Part shown: positions 16,782-25,851 of the stretch, in pieces | Numbering within the stretch: the stretch's first letter is position 1 | Layout of the letters: the number at the start of each line of letters is the position of its first letter | Assembly (NCBI RefSeq): GCF_009764355.1 | Contig: NZ_LNUA01000077.1 | Coordinates: forward strand, 62,001-126,000 | From: Companilactobacillus bobalius | Lineage (GTDB): Bacteria; Bacillota; Bacilli; Lactobacillales; Lactobacillaceae | Reading direction: 5' to 3' | DNA: 64,000 nucleotides | Translations under genes and position numbers: made by a program | The notes under the pieces: generated by a model | The model's database searches: none | What the model was told of the DNA's origin: nothing | The model's input: only the letters and a program-made list of their open reading frames with translations

Positions 16782-17654
16782 ATGTTTTTACAAGTTCAAA
16801 ATCTTACTAAAAAATTCAATCATAAAACGGTTGTTAAGAATATTAATTTATCAATCAAAAAAGGAGATTTAGTAGCCTTCTTGGGACCTAATGGGGCAGG
16901 AAAATCGACTACGATCAATATGTTGATTGGAATTATTCAACCAACTGAAGGGCGGATATCTTTAAACGGATTTACTCCTCAAGAGAAGGTATATCGTCAA
17001 AAGATTGGTGTTGTTTTTCAAGAGAGCATTTTAGATGATGATTTGACAGTCAGACAAAATTTAATGATCCGTCGGGGTTTGTATCCACATTTAAGTCGTA
17101 ATCTCGATTATTGGATTGAAAAATTTGCGCTACAAAAAATTATTGATCAGAAATATCGAACTTTGTCTGGAGGTCAGAAGCGACGAGTCGATATTGTACG
17201 TGCATTACTGCATGAACCAGAGGTTTTATTTCTTGATGAGCCAACAACAGGTTTGGATATTCAAACGCGAGAATTAATCTGGCAGGTTCTTAATGAATTA
17301 CGTCGAGAAATGAATTTGACCATAATTTTGACAACACATTATCTAGAAGAAGCCGAGGAAGCAGATTTTGTTTATGTAATTGATCATGGTGAAATTATTG
17401 CATCGGATTCTGTGGAGAATTTGAAATGTAAATATGCTCAGAATCGTTTAACAATGAAGGTTAGATCAAAGAATGTTCAATTACCAGGAAAATATCAATA
17501 CCAGTGGGATGGAAATAAAATTTCTATATCCGTATCAACATCGGATTGCTTAGAAATTCTGAGTCAGTTATCTGATCAAATAGTCAGTTTTGATTATCGA
17601 CAAGGCAATATGGATGATATCTTTTTGAATCTGACAGGGAGAGAGGTCGAATAG
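16782..17654 (+). CDS. ABC transporter ATP-binding protein (ABC-2 type)
   Basis: 290 residues with Walker A GPNGAGKST, signature LSGGQ, Walker B LFLDEPTTGLD and a switch His in TTHYLEEAEEAD. The C-terminal 70 residues are a DUF4162-like extension found in exporter ATPases. Together with the permease encoded 1 base downstream it would form an ABC-2 exporter of a drug, lipid or peptide. It is first in an operon with a LytTR regulator and a DUF3021 protein. The ribosome site AAAGGAGGT is strong. Confidence 0.9.
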   Translation: MFLQVQNLTKKFNHKTVVKNINLSIKKGDLVAFLGPNGAGKSTTINMLIGIIQPTEGRISLNGFTPQEKVYRQKIGVVFQESILDDDLTVRQNLMIRRGLYPHLSRNLDYWIEKFALQKIIDQKYRTLSGGQKRRVDIVRALLHEPEVLFLDEPTTGLDIQTRELIWQVLNELRREMNLTIILTTHYLEEAEEADFVYVIDHGEIIASDSVENLKCKYAQNRLTMKVRSKNVQLPGKYQYQWDGNKISISVSTSDCLEILSQLSDQIVSFDYRQGNMDDIFLNLTGREVE

Positions 17655-17655
17655 G

Positions 17656-18513
17656 ATGAAAAGTTTAATTGAGCGTAATTTAAGATTGTTCTTCTCTAGT
17701 AAAGGTAAAGTTTTCTTCTCGTTATTGGGAGCATTGATTTCATTTGTACTCTATTTAATTTTTTTAAGACAGAATATGCAAGAAAGTTGGTCAGCAATTA
17801 AAGATTCAAAAAGAATATTAGATTATTGGTTGATAGGTGGAACTTTGACAGTCACGGCAATAACCACTACCGGAGGTGCGATGAACAATTTAGTTAGTGA
17901 CCGTGAAAGTAATCGATTAGCTGATTTAGTTTTAACTGATACCTCCTACACTAAAATTACGTTATCCTATCTATTAAGTGCTTGGATAATTGGTTTTATT
18001 ATGCAAGGTTTTATGTACGCCATCATGCAAGTTTATTTCATGATTCAGGACAAGATAAGTTTTGATGGAATAGTTTTTCTAAAGTTATTAGGATTGATGA
18101 TTTTAAGTAGTTTGTTGTGGTCGGCAATCAATCTCTTGATTTTTACTTTTGTGAAGACCTCTGATACCTTTGGAAAAATCAATACGATTATTGGAACTGC
18201 AGCCGGATTCTTTGCGGGAGTTTATTTTCCTATCGGAGCCATGCCTACTTTTGCTAAATCGTTGATTAAATTAACACCAGCTCCATATAATGCTGCAATT
18301 TATCGACAGGTAATGATGAATAAAGAACTGAATCATGCATTAAAAGGATTACCTGTGGATAAAATTTTGAATTTCAAAAAATCAATGGGAATCATCATTG
18401 GCAAAGGATTTTCCACGGAGACATTTAACATGGGAATAACTTTTGTAATTGTGATTGTCCTAATTCTTGGATTTTACCGATATAATAAAAATGTAGTTCT
18501 AAATAAAGTTTAA
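17656..18513 (+). CDS. ABC-2 type permease
   Basis: 285 residues with about six membrane spans, a first span after a basic N-terminus, and the ABC-2 signature region PIGAMPTFAKSLIKLTPAPYNAAIY near 195-220 (only part quoted by function). It pairs with the ATPase encoded just before. Substrate unknown. Its start is 1 base after the ATPase stop, so translation is likely coupled. Confidence 0.85.
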   Translation: MKSLIERNLRLFFSSKGKVFFSLLGALISFVLYLIFLRQNMQESWSAIKDSKRILDYWLIGGTLTVTAITTTGGAMNNLVSDRESNRLADLVLTDTSYTKITLSYLLSAWIIGFIMQGFMYAIMQVYFMIQDKISFDGIVFLKLLGLMILSSLLWSAINLLIFTFVKTSDTFGKINTIIGTAAGFFAGVYFPIGAMPTFAKSLIKLTPAPYNAAIYRQVMMNKELNHALKGLPVDKILNFKKSMGIIIGKGFSTETFNMGITFVIVIVLILGFYRYNKNVVLNKV

Positions 18514-18525
18514 TTAGGAAAACTC

Positions 18526-18984
18526 ATGAAAATAGAAATTAATTATCAACAAAAAGATGACATGCCGGTGGACAAAGCTAAAGTAACTGTTGAGGCACAA
18601 AGTTTTTCTGGTGACGTCCAAAATTTGATGAAAACAATTGATAATTTGGATAATCATACTGATGTCGTACCATTAGCGGTAGATGATCGTGTTGTTATGA
18701 TTCAATTAGATGAGATTATCGCGATTGAAGTATACAAAAATGAATTAACGGTTTATACACAAATAAAGGCGTATAAATTAAGAGGAAAATTGAAAGAAAT
18801 GTATCAACGTCTGAATAATGGTGACTTTATCCAGATTTCTAAAAGCGCCGTGATAAATCTGAATCATTTGAGTTCATTGGAAGCGTCGTTTTCGGGTAAT
18901 ATGCTAGCTTTTATGGATAATGATGAAAAATTAACCGTTAGTCGTAAATATTTAACACAATTAAAAGAAAGCTTGGGGATGTAA
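18526..18984 (+). CDS. LytTR-domain DNA-binding regulator
   Basis: 152 residues: a short N-terminal part (1-45) without a receiver domain, then a LytTR domain (about 46-150) with FIQISKSAVINLNHL, the usual core. Stand-alone LytTR proteins paired with DUF3021 membrane proteins are known from Firmicutes; the DUF3021 partner is thought to restrain the regulator at the membrane. The genes are 1 base apart, and both follow an ABC-2 exporter, which they probably control together with their own operon. Confidence 0.87.
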   Translation: MKIEINYQQKDDMPVDKAKVTVEAQSFSGDVQNLMKTIDNLDNHTDVVPLAVDDRVVMIQLDEIIAIEVYKNELTVYTQIKAYKLRGKLKEMYQRLNNGDFIQISKSAVINLNHLSSLEASFSGNMLAFMDNDEKLTVSRKYLTQLKESLGM

Positions 18985-18985
18985 G

Positions 18986-19393
18986 ATGATAAGAAAACTT
19001 TTCCGTTATGGCTTGATTGGAATTCTGATTGGATCGTTAACCTATTTAGCAATTCTTATTATGCAGGGCACAACCACAGTTACACCTCAAAATATTATCA
19101 GTATTTGGATTATGAGTCTTTTTATCGGTTGGATATCGATGATATTTGAATATGATTTAAATATTTTATTAGAAATAGTGATTCATTTTGTTGTCACTTT
19201 GGCTTTAGTAATAGCAATGACTTCTTACAATGGGTGGCTTAGTGTTTTATCCAAACACAGTTGGAACAATCTGTTTACGTTTGTTATTATTTATCTCTTT
19301 ATTTGGTTGGGAATATATCTCAATCAAATGGTTGCTGCCAAGAAATTAACTAAGTTAGTAAAAATACGTAATAAAAAAAACGACCTCCATTAG
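18986..19393 (+). CDS. DUF3021 membrane protein
   Basis: 135 residues with four membrane spans (about 7-28, 38-57, 65-85, 98-116) and a basic tail, as in DUF3021 proteins encoded beside LytTR regulators. Likely a membrane partner or inhibitor of the LytTR protein. The last four codons (NDLH) and stop lie within the 5' arm of the terminator hairpin that follows. Confidence 0.82.
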   Translation: MIRKLFRYGLIGILIGSLTYLAILIMQGTTTVTPQNIISIWIMSLFIGWISMIFEYDLNILLEIVIHFVVTLALVIAMTSYNGWLSVLSKHSWNNLFTFVIIYLFIWLGIYLNQMVAAKKLTKLVKIRNKKNDLH

Positions 19394-19446
19394 GTGTTCA
19401 AGATAGATCTTTTACTTGAATCTCTTAATAGAGGTCGTTTTTTTTT
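19379..19446 (+). terminator. Family 3 T-tailed hairpin H1
   Basis: AACGACCTC pairs with GAGGTCGTT and is followed by eight T; an inner TTCAAG/CTTGAA pair extends the stem. It overlaps the DUF3021 stop. The same plan recurs at 32984 and 36139, each beside a family 1 repeat. Confidence 0.85.
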
Positions 19447-19462
19447 ACAAAATTACGTATTA

Positions 19463-19527
19463 AACATACTTAGCTTCAAGTCATGCCCATAGCGTTCCAA
19501 CACATTTCCAATTCTTGCGGAAGACGG
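19463..19527 (-). repeat. Family 1 repeat, truncated copy E
   Basis: On the minus strand it reads GTCTTCC, an arm, GGAACGCTATGGGCATGACT and CTTGAAGCTAA, matching the 5' half of copies A, C and D. The 3' half and partner arm are absent, so this copy is broken. Confidence 0.7.
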
Positions 19528-19593
19528 GATTCACACCTTAACCAAGTTTGAGTAAGAACAGCCAAGTTAGTCGCATAATTTAAGCCTTTCAAA

Positions 19594-20262
19594 CTACTTA
19601 TTTACTTTCTTCAGTTTACCATCTTCAATTTGCCAAATGGAATCAACTAAATCAAGAACACGTTCGTCGTGTGTCACCATCACGGCGGCTTTATCTTGTT
19701 GGTGAACAGTTTCTTGAATAATCTGAACGACTTCACGACCACGTTTTGAATCCAAGCTGGCTGTAGGTTCGTCAGCTAAGATCAAATCGGGTTGATTGAT
19801 AAAAGCTCTAGCGATAGCGACACGTTGTTTTTCACCGCCAGAAAGAGCATTGGGATAACTGTTTAAACGATGTCCCAATCCTAATTGCTTGAGAATAGCG
19901 ATGGCATCAGTTGGTTTCTTGTTAGAAATTTTTTGGATGAATTGTAGTTGTTCAGAAATCTTTAAATAAGGAATCAAATCAGAATTTTGGAAAATAAAAC
20001 CGATCTCATTTAAACGAAGTTGAGTCTGTTGTTTTTTGGAAAAGTGACTGATATCTTGATTATTCAGCAAAACAGTTCCAGAACTAGGCGAAAGCAGGGC
20101 ACCCATAATTGTGAGTAAAGTACTTTTACCAGCACCACTAGGTCCAATAATGGCAGCAAATTCGCCTTTTTCGACGTGGAAGGAGATGTCTTTCAAAACT
20201 TCATTGATGTTTTCTCCATCGGGATAATTTTTGATAATATTTTTCAATTCTAAAACTGACAT
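19594..20262 (-). CDS. ABC exporter ATPase, LolD/HrtA-like
   Basis: 222 residues with Walker A GPSGAGKST, signature LSGGEKQRVAIARA and Walker B LILADEPTASLD. It belongs to the MacB/LolD group that works with FtsX-like permeases. Its ATG shares one base with the stop of the upstream permease gene (TAATG), so the two are coupled. By size, order and a divergent TetR gene the pair resembles heme exporter HrtBA of lactococci and lactobacilli. The heme link is inferred. Confidence 0.88.
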   Translation of the reverse strand: MSVLELKNIIKNYPDGENINEVLKDISFHVEKGEFAAIIGPSGAGKSTLLTIMGALLSPSSGTVLLNNQDISHFSKKQQTQLRLNEIGFIFQNSDLIPYLKISEQLQFIQKISNKKPTDAIAILKQLGLGHRLNSYPNALSGGEKQRVAIARAFINQPDLILADEPTASLDSKRGREVVQIIQETVHQQDKAAVMVTHDERVLDLVDSIWQIEDGKLKKVNK

Positions 20263-21314
20263 TAATTGTTACCTCCGATAGTGTTGATAGGATCGACTTT
20301 GACAACTTTGATGAGTGAGAGAAGCGCACTTAAAAGTGCAATGATGAGAAATAGTAGTCCGGTTCCTAAAAGTGTTGTCAAACTAAGACTAAATGGCATT
20401 GAGGCAGGCATTTTCAGTTGAATCAGATAAGTTACTAAAAATGAGACAAGAATTCCACTTACAGACAATAGTCCCATTTCAGATAGGACGTGTCTGACTA
20501 AGTAGCCAGTATTCGTACCCAAAGCCTTGAGGGTTCCGAAATCGCTGAGTTTTTGTAAATTGATAATGTAGAAGAAAACAGCGAGAACGAATAATGAAAT
20601 GAGATATAGGAAACCAATCATTAAATAAAGTGAACTTTGTTCAGCCGAATAACCAGGGATATTGTTAATTAAAGTTTGCTTGCTGATAACTTGGTAACCA
20701 GATTTCTTAGTTAGATTGTTCTTTAAAGCAATAGCGTTGAAACTATTGGAGTCGGGTAGAATATTTTTGGCCTGCTGATTGTTTAAATAAATAACAGGTG
20801 AATGTGAGTAAGATTCAGTATTGGTGAAGCCAGCAATTTTAAAAGTTTTACCACTGTTTGAGTCTTTGAAACTGTCACCGACTTTGTAACCGTCAGATTC
20901 TAGTTTACGACTGACATAAACCTGATTGCCGTCAGTCTTTTTAACAGTTTTAGGAGTAAGAAAACTGTCCTGATTTATGACGAAGTAGGCAATATCTGTT
21001 TTCTTGCTAGCATTATTTTTTCTTTGGATAGTCATTTGAGCGACACTTAATTTTGTAGCGTCGTTATGATATTTGTTTTGAAACTTTTGCCAATCCTTCT
21101 TTGATAGATTGGAACGATTGAGTCGAGCTTGTGATCCTTTTTGAAGAATAAATGTTTCGGCAGGGGTCTCTTTGATGGCTGAACCACTGTCATTGGCCAG
21201 ACCATTAGCTAATCCAGTGATGAATAGGACTAAAAAGACAATCAAAAAGATGATTAATCCTAAGGCACTGAATTTCCATTTGTCGTGTCTGAGTTCCCTT
21301 AAAGTTAAATACAT
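20262..21314 (-). CDS. FtsX-like ABC permease, HrtB-like
   Basis: 350 residues: one N-terminal span (about 16-40), a large extracellular domain (about 40-225) and three C-terminal spans, the FtsX/MacB plan. The opening MYLTLRELRHDKW followed by a span ending in TGLANGLA resembles HrtB. With its ATPase it probably exports heme or another toxic hydrophobic compound. AAGGAGGT precedes the start. A likely promoter (TTGTTC-17-TATTAT on the minus strand) lies in the divergent region. Confidence 0.82.
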   Translation of the reverse strand: MYLTLRELRHDKWKFSALGLIIFLIVFLVLFITGLANGLANDSGSAIKETPAETFILQKGSQARLNRSNLSKKDWQKFQNKYHNDATKLSVAQMTIQRKNNASKKTDIAYFVINQDSFLTPKTVKKTDGNQVYVSRKLESDGYKVGDSFKDSNSGKTFKIAGFTNTESYSHSPVIYLNNQQAKNILPDSNSFNAIALKNNLTKKSGYQVISKQTLINNIPGYSAEQSSLYLMIGFLYLISLFVLAVFFYIINLQKLSDFGTLKALGTNTGYLVRHVLSEMGLLSVSGILVSFLVTYLIQLKMPASMPFSLSLTTLLGTGLLFLIIALLSALLSLIKVVKVDPINTIGGNN

Positions 21315-21355
21315 GTTTGTACCTCCTTGACTTATGGCTTTATAATATTAAGAAA

Positions 21356-21413
21356 GTGCTTTGTGAACAATAAACAGACCAATGTAATTCGTGTCTTAAT
21401 ACACAAAAAGCAC
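21356..21413. promoter_or_regulatory. Divergent control region with candidate TetR operator
   Basis: GTGCTTTGTG (21356-21365) and CACAAAAAGCAC (21402-21413) form an inverted pair, and GTGTcttaatACAC lies at 21391-21404. The first lies in the spacer of the predicted exporter promoter. A site for the divergently encoded TetR protein is likely; the exact one is uncertain. Confidence 0.4.
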
Positions 21414-21441
21414 CAAGTTGTGAAGTAAAGGAGGGTTCAAA

Positions 21442-21996
21442 ATGAATGAAAATGATCGCCGTACTAGACGTACGCAGAAATCTATCCGTGAAAATTTCAT
21501 CGATTTAATGTCAGTCATGCCAATTGAAGAAATAACGATTCAAAAAATCACTGACAAAGCTGACATCAATCGTCGCACATTTTATCTTCATTACGAGGAT
21601 ATTTATGACTTGCTTCATAAAACGGAAGACTATGTAATGCATCATTTTTCTGAAATACTAGAGGAGTTTGAACCTCCAAATGATAAGAGTGCCATTGGCC
21701 CACAATTTTTCAAAGTCGTTATGTCTTATATAGAAGCTAATCAAAAAATGATTGGTGTCTTGTGTCGCAATCCAGATTCGGAGTTGATGCAGAAATTAAT
21801 TCAGTTAACCGTTACGAACGGCCAACGAGTAATTCCTTTTTCCAATCAAATCGAAGCTGAATATATTTTGAATTATTGTTGCTGGGGAATGGTCGGCGTT
21901 TTGCATACAGCGATGCGCAAAAAAGATTTTGATATTACTAAACTATCGAATTTAGCTGATAAATTATTGATTTCAACAATCGAAATCGACAAATAA
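21442..21996 (+). CDS. TetR family regulator, divergent from HrtBA-like exporter
   Basis: 184 residues, with an N-terminal helix-turn-helix (about 25-50, EITIQKITDKADINRRTFYLHY) and an all-helical C-terminal ligand domain. Divergent placement from the exporter genes, with 127 bases between, suggests it represses them and possibly itself, as HrtR does in response to heme in Lactococcus. Ligand not shown by sequence. AAGGAGGG is the ribosome site. Confidence 0.82.
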   Translation: MNENDRRTRRTQKSIRENFIDLMSVMPIEEITIQKITDKADINRRTFYLHYEDIYDLLHKTEDYVMHHFSEILEEFEPPNDKSAIGPQFFKVVMSYIEANQKMIGVLCRNPDSELMQKLIQLTVTNGQRVIPFSNQIEAEYILNYCCWGMVGVLHTAMRKKDFDITKLSNLADKLLISTIEIDK

Positions 21997-22102
21997 CAAA
22001 CAATTTAATTCAAGAAAACGTTTTTAGGCTCTATGTATATAAACTCAAAAGAGTAAAATATAATCTTGTGTTAAATATGTATATAAATTATAGGAGCTTA
22101 TT

Positions 22103-23725
22103 ATGGAAGATTTAGAACCAAAAAAGAACTATATAAGCTGGCCTATTCTTGCCTTAATGGATTTTGTTACCGTAATCGGGTTTGATGATTTAACTTATAA
22201 CTTCCAGAACCAGGGTATGGGTGTTATTACCTCTTGGGTCATCATGCTATTTTTATATGTTATTCCATATTCATTAATGGTTGGTCAATTAGGATCAGTT
22301 TTCAATCATGAAGGTGGGGGACTTACTTCATGGGTTCGTGGTACTAGTGGTGAATTTCTAGGTTACTTTACTGCGTGGACTTACTGGGCAGCTTCAATTC
22401 CTTATGTTGTTGATACTGCTAACTCAATCGTTGTTGGACTCGGATGGGCCTACAACGGTAATGCCAAGATGCAAAGCCAAATGTCAAACGGCTGGTTTGC
22501 TTTTTGGACATTGATTACTTTTATTGTCTTTATTTTTGTACAATCTCGTTTCAAACGCTCACTTGAAGTTTTGAGTACAATTGGTGGTATCGCCATGTTT
22601 GGAATGACTGTATTGTTTGTGTTAATGACTTTTGCCGGACTTGCTGCTGGTGGTCATATTGCAACACAACCAATGAATCTTCATACAATCGTACCTAAGT
22701 TTGATCTTCATTATCTAACAACGATTGGTTTGTTGATTTATGCGGTTAATGGTGCCGAACTTATCGCACCTTTCGTTACAAAGATGCGTCATCCTAAGCG
22801 TGAATTCCCTAAAGCTATGATCATGTTAGCCGTTATGACGGCCTTCTTGACTATCTTTGGTTCATTCTCATTGGGTGTGTTCTTTGATGGATTCAACTTA
22901 CCAAATGACTTGAAGATGAATGGTTCTTACTATGCATTCCAAGCTTTAGGTAAGCAATATCATATGGGTAATACTTTGATGTATATCTTTGCTTGGACTG
23001 AAGTATTTTACCTAGCAGCCTTGTTAGCCGTTCTATTGGACGCTATGACAAGAATGTTGATCTCTGATACAGGTGCTAAGTACATGCCTAAGGTCTTACG
23101 TAAAACTAATTCCAATGGCCTACCAGTTAATGGTTACTTATTAACTTGTGGTTTGAGTGCTTTCATCATGTTACTAGGTATTTTCTTACCAAGTATGAAT
23201 GATATTTTCAATTGGCTATTAAACTTGAACGGAATTATTTCACCGGGTGTTACTTGCTGGATCTTCTTTGCTTTCATTAAGATCAGACAAGACAGTCAAA
23301 AATTCCCTTCAGACTATGTCTATATTAAAAATGATAAATTAGCTCTAGCTGTTGGTTGGTGGTGCTTGATCATCACTGCCATAGCTACAATCTTTGGTAT
23401 TGGACCTCAAGATGTTAAGTTTGCTTCATCAACATGGTGGTATGAATTAGTAATTAACTTCATTGCCATTATCGTCTTGATTGGTTTGGGTGTTGTCTTA
23501 CCATACGTAACACGCCGTGAAGGTAGAAGTACTACTGGTTCAGCCTTTACACGTCTACAATGGACAGGAATCCTAGCTGCTTTGTTCCTAACAATTGTTG
23601 GTGATTTGGCTTTAGGTGGTTCTAATTATGAACACAACATCGTTTCAATCGTGATTATCAGTATAGTCGGAATAGCTCTGGTTATCGCCTTCGGTTGGAA
23701 GGAATATAATCTAAAAGAAGCATAA
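22103..23725 (+). CDS. APC superfamily amino-acid permease, paralogue 1
   Basis: 540 residues with about 14 hydrophobic segments. The N-terminal LALMDFVTVIGFDDLTYNFQNQGMG and TSWVRGTSGEFLGYFTAWTYW regions resemble the glutamate/GABA-antiporter-like branch of the amino acid-polyamine-organocation superfamily. Substrate not known. It is about 75% identical by eye to the next gene and is separated from it by a terminator. The start follows ATAGGAG. Confidence 0.85.
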   Translation: MEDLEPKKNYISWPILALMDFVTVIGFDDLTYNFQNQGMGVITSWVIMLFLYVIPYSLMVGQLGSVFNHEGGGLTSWVRGTSGEFLGYFTAWTYWAASIPYVVDTANSIVVGLGWAYNGNAKMQSQMSNGWFAFWTLITFIVFIFVQSRFKRSLEVLSTIGGIAMFGMTVLFVLMTFAGLAAGGHIATQPMNLHTIVPKFDLHYLTTIGLLIYAVNGAELIAPFVTKMRHPKREFPKAMIMLAVMTAFLTIFGSFSLGVFFDGFNLPNDLKMNGSYYAFQALGKQYHMGNTLMYIFAWTEVFYLAALLAVLLDAMTRMLISDTGAKYMPKVLRKTNSNGLPVNGYLLTCGLSAFIMLLGIFLPSMNDIFNWLLNLNGIISPGVTCWIFFAFIKIRQDSQKFPSDYVYIKNDKLALAVGWWCLIITAIATIFGIGPQDVKFASSTWWYELVINFIAIIVLIGLGVVLPYVTRREGRSTTGSAFTRLQWTGILAALFLTIVGDLALGGSNYEHNIVSIVIISIVGIALVIAFGWKEYNLKEA

Positions 23726-23730
23726 TAAAT

Positions 23731-23791
23731 AATAGCGTCTATTCAGAATTTCACTGCATATATTGTGTGAATTCTAAATAGGCGTTATTTT
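23731..23791 (+). terminator. Terminator between the two permease genes
   Basis: AATAGCGTCTATT pairs (with G-T pairs) with AATAGGCGTTATT, and an inner stem pairs AGAATTTCAC with GTGTGAATTCT; TTTTGTTG follows. Confidence 0.7.
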
Positions 23792-24055
23792 GTTGTCTAA
23801 ATATTTGTTTAAAAAATTTTTATATATCTAGTTCGTTGCTTTTATGGTAAAATATTTCGAGTCGCTAACTTTCCAAATTGTACACAAAATAGGCAACAGT
23901 TACTGTTGCGGTCATGTCGGGGAAGTAAGCGCTTAAATTTTTTTATACTTTCGAATCATTTTTTAATTTATTTAGCAAAAAATATTGTATATTTTAAGTA
24001 ACCGTTTGGTGAGTAAATTAAGAAAGTATGATTTATTTTCACTGAGGAAAACGCC
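23792..24055. promoter_or_regulatory. Leader region of permease 2 with palindromes and cre-like site
   Basis: Of the 330-base gap, this part holds CAACAGTtACTGTTG (about 23894-23908) and AGTAAGCGCTTAAA at 23924-23937, a cre-like site with two mismatches to TGWAANCGNTNWCA. No clear promoter boxes could be assigned. Function is a guess. Confidence 0.35.
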
Positions 24056-25684
24056 ATGACAGATTTAGGAACAAAGAAGAAATATATTAGCTGGCCAGTG
24101 CTAGCTCTAATGGATTTTGTAACTGTAGTTGGATTCGATGATCTAACCTACAATTTTCAAAATCAAGGAATGGGCGTCATTACGTCCTGGATCATCATGA
24201 TTTTACTGTATGTTATTCCATATTCATTGATGGTAGGCCAACTAGGGTCGACCTTTGATGATGACGGTGGTGGATTAACATCGTGGGTCAGAGAAACTAG
24301 TGGAGAATTCTTAGGATATTTTGCAGCTTGGACATACTGGGCCGCCTCGATTCCTTATGTCGTTGATACGGCAAATACAATTGCTGTAGCCATGGGCTGG
24401 GTTGTTAACGGCAGTGACAGAATGCAGTCTCAAATGTCGAACAGTCATTTCGCACTATTCACATTATTGATATTCATTTTCTTCATTATTATTCAGTCAC
24501 GATTTGAACATTCATTGGAAGTACTGAGTACAATTGGTGGGATTGCCATGTTTGGAATGACGGTTCTATTTGTAATAATGACCGTTACGGCCTTAATGAT
24601 GGGTGGTCATATTGCGACTAAACCACTAACTTTCCATACGATTGTACCTTCATTCAATCTCCACTATTTAACAACTTTAGGATTTTTGATTTTTGCTATT
24701 AACGGGGCTGAAAGAATTGCTCCATTCGTTACGAAAATGCGTAACCCTAATAAAGATTTTCCTAAAGCCATGATTATGTTGTCTGTTATGACAGGCTTTT
24801 TGACAATCTTTGGATCATTCTCATTAGGTGTTTTCTTTAACGCCTATCATCTACCAGATGACTTGAAGATCAATGGTTCCTACTATGCTTTCCAGGCTTT
24901 AGGTAATAAATTCCATATGGGTAATACATTAATGTACTTATTCGCCTTCACGGAAATCTTTTACTTAGCAGCTTTGTTAGCAGTGTTATTGAATGCCATG
25001 ACCAGAATGTTGATTTCTGATACTGGCAACAAATACATGCCAGAATTTTTGAGAAAGACTAATTCAGCTGGTTTACCAATTAATGGTTATATACTAACTG
25101 TAGCTTTGAGTGCTTTCATCATGTTCTTAGGTATTTTGTTACCAAATATGAAGGATATCTTCAATTGGTTATTGAACCTGAATGGAATCATTTCACCGGG
25201 AGTTACATGTTGGATTTTCTGGTCCTTCATCAAGGTTAGAATGAGAGATGATATTTATTCATCAGGGTATGTTTATATTAAGAATAAAACCATGTCATTG
25301 ATTGTTGGCTGGTGGTGTCTGGGTCTGACAGGAGTAGCTACAATTGCTGCAGTCGGTCCACAAGATGTTGCTTTCGGATCTTCAATGTGGTGGTATGAAT
25401 TAGTTATTAATTTTGTAGCTATATTTGTTTTAATTGGCTTAGGTTTTGTATTACCATACATAACAAAGAGAGAAAAAAGAAGTCAGACAGGTACAGCTTT
25501 TACCAGAGCTCAAAGAATTGGAATCTGGGTAACTGTCTTAGCAACTTTGCTTGGTGATTTGTATCTGGGAGATACTAATTTCAGTAGTAATGTTGGTTAT
25601 ATCGTCTTATTAACAGCGATTGGCATCGTTATGACGGTTGCCTTTGGTTGGCGTGAATATAATCTTAAAGAAAGTCTTGAGTAA
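24056..25684 (+). CDS. APC superfamily amino-acid permease, paralogue 2
   Basis: 542 residues, about 14 hydrophobic segments, colinear with paralogue 1 without large gaps. Differences include GAERIAPF for GAELIAPF in the sixth span region and a changed C-terminal tail. A recent tandem duplication with separate promoters is the simplest reading; substrate range may differ. GAGGAAAA lies nine bases before the ATG. Confidence 0.85.
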   Translation: MTDLGTKKKYISWPVLALMDFVTVVGFDDLTYNFQNQGMGVITSWIIMILLYVIPYSLMVGQLGSTFDDDGGGLTSWVRETSGEFLGYFAAWTYWAASIPYVVDTANTIAVAMGWVVNGSDRMQSQMSNSHFALFTLLIFIFFIIIQSRFEHSLEVLSTIGGIAMFGMTVLFVIMTVTALMMGGHIATKPLTFHTIVPSFNLHYLTTLGFLIFAINGAERIAPFVTKMRNPNKDFPKAMIMLSVMTGFLTIFGSFSLGVFFNAYHLPDDLKINGSYYAFQALGNKFHMGNTLMYLFAFTEIFYLAALLAVLLNAMTRMLISDTGNKYMPEFLRKTNSAGLPINGYILTVALSAFIMFLGILLPNMKDIFNWLLNLNGIISPGVTCWIFWSFIKVRMRDDIYSSGYVYIKNKTMSLIVGWWCLGLTGVATIAAVGPQDVAFGSSMWWYELVINFVAIFVLIGLGFVLPYITKREKRSQTGTAFTRAQRIGIWVTVLATLLGDLYLGDTNFSSNVGYIVLLTAIGIVMTVAFGWREYNLKESLE

Positions 25685-25701
25685 TGTTCAAGGCTTTTTT
25701 T
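25672..25701 (+). terminator. Rho-independent terminator of permease 2
   Basis: AAGTCTTGA pairs with TCAAGGCTT over a seven-base loop, followed by TTTTT; the 5' arm overlaps the last codons. Confidence 0.8.
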
Positions 25702-25851
25702 ATTGCCGTCCTTCATAAAAAGAAAAGCTGACTGAGGCGGTAGGAGGTTGATGGGAAACTAAAATATAAGAAAGAACCTTCAAATTTTTTTGCAATCTAA
25801 TGGTCCCCAATCAAAATATGATATTCTATGACTAATAGGGAGGGGATTATT

